A DNA stretch of 64,000 nucleotides from Fibrobacter sp. Lineage in GTDB: Bacteria; Fibrobacterota; Fibrobacteria; Fibrobacterales; Fibrobacteraceae. How positions within the stretch are numbered: the first letter of the stretch is position 1; each line of letters begins with the position of its first letter. Of the stretch, positions 59,766 through 64,000 are shown in pieces. The stretch is from positions 1-64,000 of the forward strand of contig JAFZOV010000141.1 of the NCBI GenBank assembly GCA_017550445.1, written 5' to 3'. A program made the translations under genes and the position numbers. The notes beneath the pieces were generated by a model, which was not told the origin of the DNA, ran no database searches, and was given only the letters and a program-made list of their open reading frames with translations.

Positions 59766-60725
59766 ATGAGTATATCTGTTGATGTCAAAAAATATCTTTC
59801 GTTAAGTGATGCACCGAAGCGTATTCAAGACAAGCTCTCGATTACTGTTACAGATCATGCTTATTTGCCAAAAACCGAAGACGTAAACAGCGACTGGGTC
59901 GCCTATATTGCAGCACCTGCATTTAAGTTGATTCGCGAGAACTTAGGGCACGATATTGAGGCCTTTACCTCTATCGGTACAGGTTCCGGAATCGATGTGC
60001 TGACGGGAATCGAGCTTTTAGGTGCAAAGCGCGTAGGCTTTACCGACTTGCAGAAAAGCGTGGTCGATGCAGCCGCCGAAAACATCAAGAACAATTTAAA
60101 GAATAAAGATTTAGTTGAACTTGAATTCGGTGCAGGCGATTTGTTGCAACCGCTCAAGAATGGCAAGCGCGGCTACGATGTAATTTATGAAAACCTGCCC
60201 AACGTTCCGCTGACAGATGACACCAAGATAGAAGACAGTCGCAACAGCGGACATTACTTGGAAAAGCGTGCAGAAGCAATTCCGGAATTCGTGCATGAAC
60301 AAATGCTGGATTTGCATTACTTGGCGCTCAAGCAGGCTAAAGATTATTTGGCCGACAAGGGTGCGGTCTATTCAACGCTCGGCGGGCGCGTCCCGCTCAG
60401 CGCATTCATCAAGCTCGGTGAATTGGCCGGTCTGCATTCAGAAATTTTCACGTATTCTTGGAAAGTCCAAGCAGAACCAGAAGATGTGATTTCGGGCTAT
60501 GCCGCTCAAGAAAAGGCCGGACTCGGACCATTCCGATTCTACCGCGCGGCAGATTTGCAGAAGGCTTTCGCGAATATTTCTGTGAAGGAATCGGGTCGCA
60601 ATGCACTTGAAATCGAAAAGTCTTTGGACGCAGCAAAGCTTACCGCTACCGAGGCCCATGAAGCTTTTAAGAAGGGCGAAATCATCGGCCACACAGTTGC
60701 CGTGTTGAAGTCAAACATTCAATAA
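59766..60725 (+). CDS. SAM-dependent methyltransferase of the sulfur island
   Basis: This 319-residue protein has a Rossmann-like methyltransferase core: motif I SIGTGSGIDVLTGIELLGAKRVGFTDLQ (about residues 69-96), an acidic loop (EFGAGDLLQPL) and the motif-IV equivalent VIYENLPNVPL (normally NPP-like). The C-terminal third is helical. I recognise no specific family. It is 5 nt from the cupin gene and 9 nt from the binding-protein gene, so these three work together. Methyl transfer to or from a sulfur compound is a reasonable guess. Confidence 0.75.
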   Translation: MSISVDVKKYLSLSDAPKRIQDKLSITVTDHAYLPKTEDVNSDWVAYIAAPAFKLIRENLGHDIEAFTSIGTGSGIDVLTGIELLGAKRVGFTDLQKSVVDAAAENIKNNLKNKDLVELEFGAGDLLQPLKNGKRGYDVIYENLPNVPLTDDTKIEDSRNSGHYLEKRAEAIPEFVHEQMLDLHYLALKQAKDYLADKGAVYSTLGGRVPLSAFIKLGELAGLHSEIFTYSWKVQAEPEDVISGYAAQEKAGLGPFRFYRAADLQKAFANISVKESGRNALEIEKSLDAAKLTATEAHEAFKKGEIIGHTVAVLKSNIQ

Positions 60726-60729
60726 AAAT

Positions 60730-61332
60730 ATGCAAGAATTCATAAGCCAGTTGATAGAAGAATCAAAACGCTTTCTTGGTGAACGCGCCAAGAAAGCCGA
60801 TTTGATTGGTCAAGAGGCGGCGAAGTTTGCAGTTCGAGAAATTCCTGAACCTAGCGGGAGTTTTGAGAAGAGCAATTCGCCGCTCATTCGCTATATAGAA
60901 GAAGCGATTCAGTATGGGTGTTCAGAAACAGCGCGCTTGCTGAGTGCGCTAAAACCAGCACTCCCCTTCTTGCCGTGGAAATATAATTACGAGCCTCGCC
61001 CCGACATGCCTGAGCTCGGAAATCAAATGGGCTGGGGCGAAATCCTTGGCCCTGAAGCGCCGTACCACGACGATCATTTTTGCTTTGGCTTTACGCTGCT
61101 TGGCAAGAATACACTTTATCCGGCGCATTATCACCCTGCCATAGAACTTTACGTGGTACTTTCTGACCATGCCGTATGGACACTTGACGGTGTTTCGCAA
61201 TTACGTAACCCGGGTGAATTTATTCTGCATCCTTCAAATCATGTTCATTCGATGCAGACCAAAGACGAGCCTATGCTTGCGCTTTATACATGGAGCGGCG
61301 ATGACGTCGTTACTCTTTCAAAATACGTCTAG
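60730..61332 (+). CDS. Cupin of the DMSP-lyase (DddQ/DddL) family
   Basis: This 200-residue protein has an N-terminal helical part (about residues 1-90) and a C-terminal cupin. YPAHYHPAIELYVVL and HPSNHVHSM place Tyr130, His135, Glu139, Tyr141 and His173 at the exact relative spacing of the metal and catalytic residues of Ruegeria DddQ (Tyr120, His125, Glu129, Tyr131, His163, from memory). DddQ-type enzymes split dimethylsulfoniopropionate into dimethyl sulfide and acrylate. Here the substrate may be DMSP or another sulfonium or thio compound. Co-transcription with the methyltransferase and importer supports a salvage role. AATAAAAATATG is the start context, without a strong ribosome site. 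Confidence 0.82.
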   Translation: MQEFISQLIEESKRFLGERAKKADLIGQEAAKFAVREIPEPSGSFEKSNSPLIRYIEEAIQYGCSETARLLSALKPALPFLPWKYNYEPRPDMPELGNQMGWGEILGPEAPYHDDHFCFGFTLLGKNTLYPAHYHPAIELYVVLSDHAVWTLDGVSQLRNPGEFILHPSNHVHSMQTKDEPMLALYTWSGDDVVTLSKYV

Positions 61333-61494
61333 TCTATATAAATTAGTTTAGCACATACAAATTAATCTATAGCAAAAATCGATAATCCAACATAAAATTA
61401 AAGTATTGGACAATAGCAAAATCGAGTTCTATATTTCGGCGCACAAAAAATCAATACAACAAACAAATACAAATCATAACCAAGGAGTTTATCA

Positions 61495-62541
61495 ATGAAC
61501 CAGAATTTTGCAAAGTTCGCCGCCGCTGCGGTTATTTCGACTTCTCTTTTCGCCACCACCTCTTTCGCTGCTGAAGACGCTGCAGAAGAAGGTTTCAAGC
61601 TCACCGGAAACGTTCAGGCACAGGCCATCAAGTCGCTGTACGATAATGATGCCGACAACACGCTTGACAATTCGTTCTTGCGTGCAAATATCGGCGGCAA
61701 ATATTCTTCTGAAAGCTTTGACGCTGTGATTACCTTGCGAATCTTTTCGCCTGCATTCGGCTACAAGATCAAGGATGGCGATGGTAAGACCTCTAGCTAC
61801 GACAAGATTAGCGCCGATACCTACTACGCCAACTACAAGTGGGATCTGGGATTTGGAAAACTCAACGCACAGTTCGGCCGATTCCGTACCGACTGGTCTG
61901 TTGCAGGTAACTTTGGTACCTACGTCGATCCGAACATTTCCAAGCGCGGATTCCTGGCTCGCGATTACCAGCATGACGCCGTAAGCTTTGGCCTTGAAAC
62001 AGGACCTTCTACTTTTACCGCCTTGCTCGGCACGTACGACAGCAAGTTTGATACCGGCTACCTGCGCTTTGAAGAAAACCTGAAATTCGGCGACGCAAAG
62101 ATTGGTGCCGCTTACCGAGTGAACGCTCTTGATCCGATTCAGCATACTGCCGAAGTGACGCACCGCGTCGCTGGCCGCGCAAGCTATTACTTCCTCAAGA
62201 ATCTCGGCATCTACGGCGAAGTCGCCTACATTTACACGGGTGACGGCGAAGACCTGACGGTCGATAATGCCATTAAACCGGAATACGCCCAAGGTTCCGA
62301 ATACGTACCGTTCTTCGCAGGTCTCGAAATCCCGACCGCCGGTATTTTGAATAACCTTTACGCAGAAGTGGAATACATTGGCGACCGCGACCAGCTTGAA
62401 CCCGGTGCCGATGAAGTCGCCTGGACCGTGAGCGCCATCAAGAAGATTGGCAAGCGCACCAAGCTGCAGGTGAATCTGTTTAGCGAAAAGGAAGTGTCCG
62501 ATGTGGCCGTTGCCGCCCGCATTACGGCTACTATCCAGTAA
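61495..62541 (+). CDS. Outer-membrane porin-like protein of the sulfur island
   Basis: This 348-residue protein has a signal peptide (ending TTSFAAED) and a barrel of repeated amphipathic strands, ending VAVAARITATIQ. It resembles anion- or substrate-selective porins in general form; no named family. It follows the cupin gene after 162 nt and has its own promoter region, which shares a 39-nt pattern with that of the second sulfhydrylase gene. It could be the outer-membrane entry for the imported compound. CAAGGAG precedes the ATG. Confidence 0.75.
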   Translation: MNQNFAKFAAAAVISTSLFATTSFAAEDAAEEGFKLTGNVQAQAIKSLYDNDADNTLDNSFLRANIGGKYSSESFDAVITLRIFSPAFGYKIKDGDGKTSSYDKISADTYYANYKWDLGFGKLNAQFGRFRTDWSVAGNFGTYVDPNISKRGFLARDYQHDAVSFGLETGPSTFTALLGTYDSKFDTGYLRFEENLKFGDAKIGAAYRVNALDPIQHTAEVTHRVAGRASYYFLKNLGIYGEVAYIYTGDGEDLTVDNAIKPEYAQGSEYVPFFAGLEIPTAGILNNLYAEVEYIGDRDQLEPGADEVAWTVSAIKKIGKRTKLQVNLFSEKEVSDVAVAARITATIQ

Positions 62542-62581
62542 AAATCCATAACATCTTCGTGCAACATCTCCGCACAAGCGG

Positions 62582-62613
62582 CCCCTTTGCAATCTTGTTG
62601 CGAAGGGGTCTTT
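62582..62613 (+). terminator. Intrinsic terminator after the porin-like gene
   Basis: CCCCTTTGCAA (62582-62592) pairs with TTGCGAAGGGG (62598-62608), eleven base pairs including one G-T, followed by TCTTT. Confidence 0.85.
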
Positions 62614-62653
62614 CGGTTTTATACTATTTTTGTAGGGAAAGAGGATTTGTTAA

Positions 62654-63205
62654 ATGCACTACCTGATTGTTCCCGGTTTGAATAATTCTGGCCCGACCCA
62701 TTGGCAGACTTTTTGGACAAGGAGTTTGCCCAGCGCAAGCCGCGTTTACCAGCATTGTTGGGACAAACCGCAAAAAGAAGATTGGATTGAAACGCTAGAT
62801 AAGGCCGTGCGCGAACTGAAGAACGATACGATTCTTGTTTCGCACAGTCTGGGCGTGGTGACGACGGTCCTTTGGCTTTTGCGCGTACACAAGGAGCACT
62901 CACTCCCAGAAAACATCAAGGGAGTATTTCTTGTGGCTCCAGCCGATGTCGACACAGTCGATGTCATCAAGAATTTTGCACCGATGCCTACAGAAAAACT
63001 CCCACTGCCCGCATGCATTGTGGGCAGCGAGAATGATCCTTACATGGCATTCGAACGGACGAAATTTTTTGCCAAAGCGTGGGGCGCAAAATTATTTAAT
63101 GCCGGTGCACTCGGACATATCAATTCCGATTCAAACTTGGGCGAATGGGAACAAGGCCGCAAATTCCTCGCAGAATTTGAAGCAGAATTCTCTTTAACCG
63201 ATTAG
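62654..63205 (+). CDS. RBBP9/YdeN-family serine hydrolase
   Basis: This 183-residue alpha/beta hydrolase has the family start YLIVPGLNNSGPTHWQTFW, the nucleophile elbow SHSLGV, the Asp in GSENDPYM and the His in GHINSDSNLGEWEQG. The physiological substrate of this family is mostly unknown. AGAGGA precedes the ATG. Its end overlaps the convergent cysN gene by 4 nt. It lies just outside the sulfur operon and may be unrelated. Confidence 0.9.
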   Translation: MHYLIVPGLNNSGPTHWQTFWTRSLPSASRVYQHCWDKPQKEDWIETLDKAVRELKNDTILVSHSLGVVTTVLWLLRVHKEHSLPENIKGVFLVAPADVDTVDVIKNFAPMPTEKLPLPACIVGSENDPYMAFERTKFFAKAWGAKLFNAGALGHINSDSNLGEWEQGRKFLAEFEAEFSLTD

Positions 63206-64000
63206 TGTATCACCACTTTGCGGTAGGTGTCAAAGCGCGACCATTTTTTGAAGAAGGCTTCGCGAGCATTGTCCTTTGCAACTTCGTATTCGCCAAGCAA
63301 CTGACGGACTTCTTCGTCGGAATGTAACGCAAGTTCAAAGCCGCGTCCGTTGATAACGGGAACATTGCCATAGTGGTAATCAGCGACAGCCAACACGGAT
63401 GCAATGCGCTTGCCACGAACCTTGACAGCAACACTATCACGCAAGATGATAATGTCGAAATCGTCAGGATAGTGGTAGCTTTCGCCAACAGTCGGAATTT
63501 CATCGCCAACGGTGTAGTGCTGCTTGACAGGCTGTTGCTTTACTACAGAAAGCGTTGCTGTGTCGTAGAAGAATTCTTCGAAGATTTCTCCGCGGCCATG
63601 GCGTTCGCCTTGCACGAAGGCTGCCTTTTCACCGGCAGCAATCTGCTTCTCAAATAGACCTTCCACCACGCCGCAAGCAGATGTTGCATGCGTCACGCGG
63701 TCAATTAAAATCAATTCGCCAAGTGTCTTGTGATTTTCGAAGAGGTCAACCACAATTGCTTCGGCAAATACGATTTCTGCGACGGCGATTCCGTTCTTGC
63801 TCAGGCTTTCGGTTTTGATATGTGCGCCCGTGTTCACGTCAATTGCGTATTCGATTTTCGTGAGCGTACCGGGAATCGTCTTGGTGCCGAGTTTTACAAG
63901 GTAATCCTTGCCGATTTCAAGCGGTTCGTCGTCCATCCACAAGATAGATGATTTGATTTTCTTGTAGCTGGCGATGTCTGCATCCTTGATGAGGACGCTT
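63202..64000 (-). CDS. cysN: CysN, sulfate adenylyltransferase subunit 1 (partial, 3' part) with C-terminal extension
   Basis: The frame enters from the right edge and about 265 codons are visible. The first part is the CysN domain II/III region: SSILWMDDEPLEIGKDYLVKLGTKTIPG, DVNTGAHIKTESLSKNGIAVAEIVFAEAI, and LGELILIDRVTHATSACGVV. CysN is the GTPase that drives ATP sulfurylase in sulfate activation. About 150 further residues (GRGEIFEEFFYDTATLSV to FDTYRKVVIH) follow, which E. coli CysN lacks and which are not an APS kinase. The GTPase domain is outside the window. Confidence 0.88.
   Translation of the reverse strand, partial: SVLIKDADIASYKKIKSSILWMDDEPLEIGKDYLVKLGTKTIPGTLTKIEYAIDVNTGAHIKTESLSKNGIAVAEIVFAEAIVVDLFENHKTLGELILIDRVTHATSACGVVEGLFEKQIAAGEKAAFVQGERHGRGEIFEEFFYDTATLSVVKQQPVKQHYTVGDEIPTVGESYHYPDDFDIIILRDSVAVKVRGKRIASVLAVADYHYGNVPVINGRGFELALHSDEEVRQLLGEYEVAKDNAREAFFKKWSRFDTYRKVVIH

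Overview
The window looks like chromosomal DNA of a Fibrobacter-type bacterium (FCB group, gut or rumen cellulose degrader). The reasons are two lipoproteins with the Fibrobacter major paralogous (FISUMP) domain, secreted GH5 and GH9 cellulases, the GH9 enzyme ending in a basic tail, many lipoproteins and outer-membrane barrels, a PorV-like protein and a FlgD-type C-terminal domain as in type IX secretion, and Bacteroidota-like TATATTTG promoter boxes. I see no tRNA, rRNA, CRISPR array, prophage or transposase gene.

Layout. 1-4.9 kb (minus): 5' part of uvrA, two FISUMP lipoproteins, corA. 5.0-13 kb (plus): aroE, a fused aroK-aroB, a sugar-nucleotide epimerase, a CrtC/AttH-like secreted protein, a eukaryote-type hisA, a GT4 glycosyltransferase, mutY. 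12.9-17.4 kb (minus): two outer-membrane proteins, rsmB, fmt. 17.5-20 kb: lrgA-lrgB (plus) and a tandem SagB/nitroreductase-like protein (minus). 20.2-31.2 kb: GH5 cellulase with a CBM11-like module, a large metalloprotease/propeller/barrel protein, three small lipoproteins, rlmD, and a GH9 cellulase. 31.3-38 kb: coaE, a DMT transporter, mscL, recF, a PorV-like protein, a propeller protein with a FlgD-like C-terminus, and a LolA-like protein. 38-48.4 kb: a barrel protein, lipoproteins, a glgA-like gene, a 31-codon ribosomal-protein gene (AURKAIP1/COX24 type), argF, bioB, a candidate structured small RNA, a NERD protein and an M16 peptidase.

48.5-64 kb is a sulfur-metabolism island. It holds an Rrf2 regulator with three cysteines, an O-acetylhomoserine sulfhydrylase, mccB-mccA, an SsuABC-like importer split around a DUF4418/FtsX/ATPase module, a second sulfhydrylase, a methyltransferase, a cupin with the complete metal site of DMSP lyases, a porin-like protein, an RBBP9-like hydrolase and the 3' part of cysN. 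The mccBA genes are preceded by a 23-codon open frame with five Cys codons, then mutually exclusive hairpins and an intrinsic terminator. This is the architecture of a cysteine-sensing ribosome-mediated attenuator. My working model is an anaerobic organosulfur-salvage system: a reduced sulfur compound is imported, cleaved by the methyltransferase/cupin pair, and the thiol is captured on O-acetylhomoserine.

A second theme is DNA repeats. At least four families of 7-bp tandem repeats (GAGACGA, TGTGNNA, TTCTAAG, GAATTCN) are scattered over the window. The stop-free GAGACGA family lies inside reading frames (rsmB, the 1162-residue metalloprotease, the PorV-like leader, the NERD tail), while the stop-containing families sit at gene ends and supply stop codons for recF and a lipoprotein gene. 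All functional statements rest on reading motifs and gene order; no database search was run.
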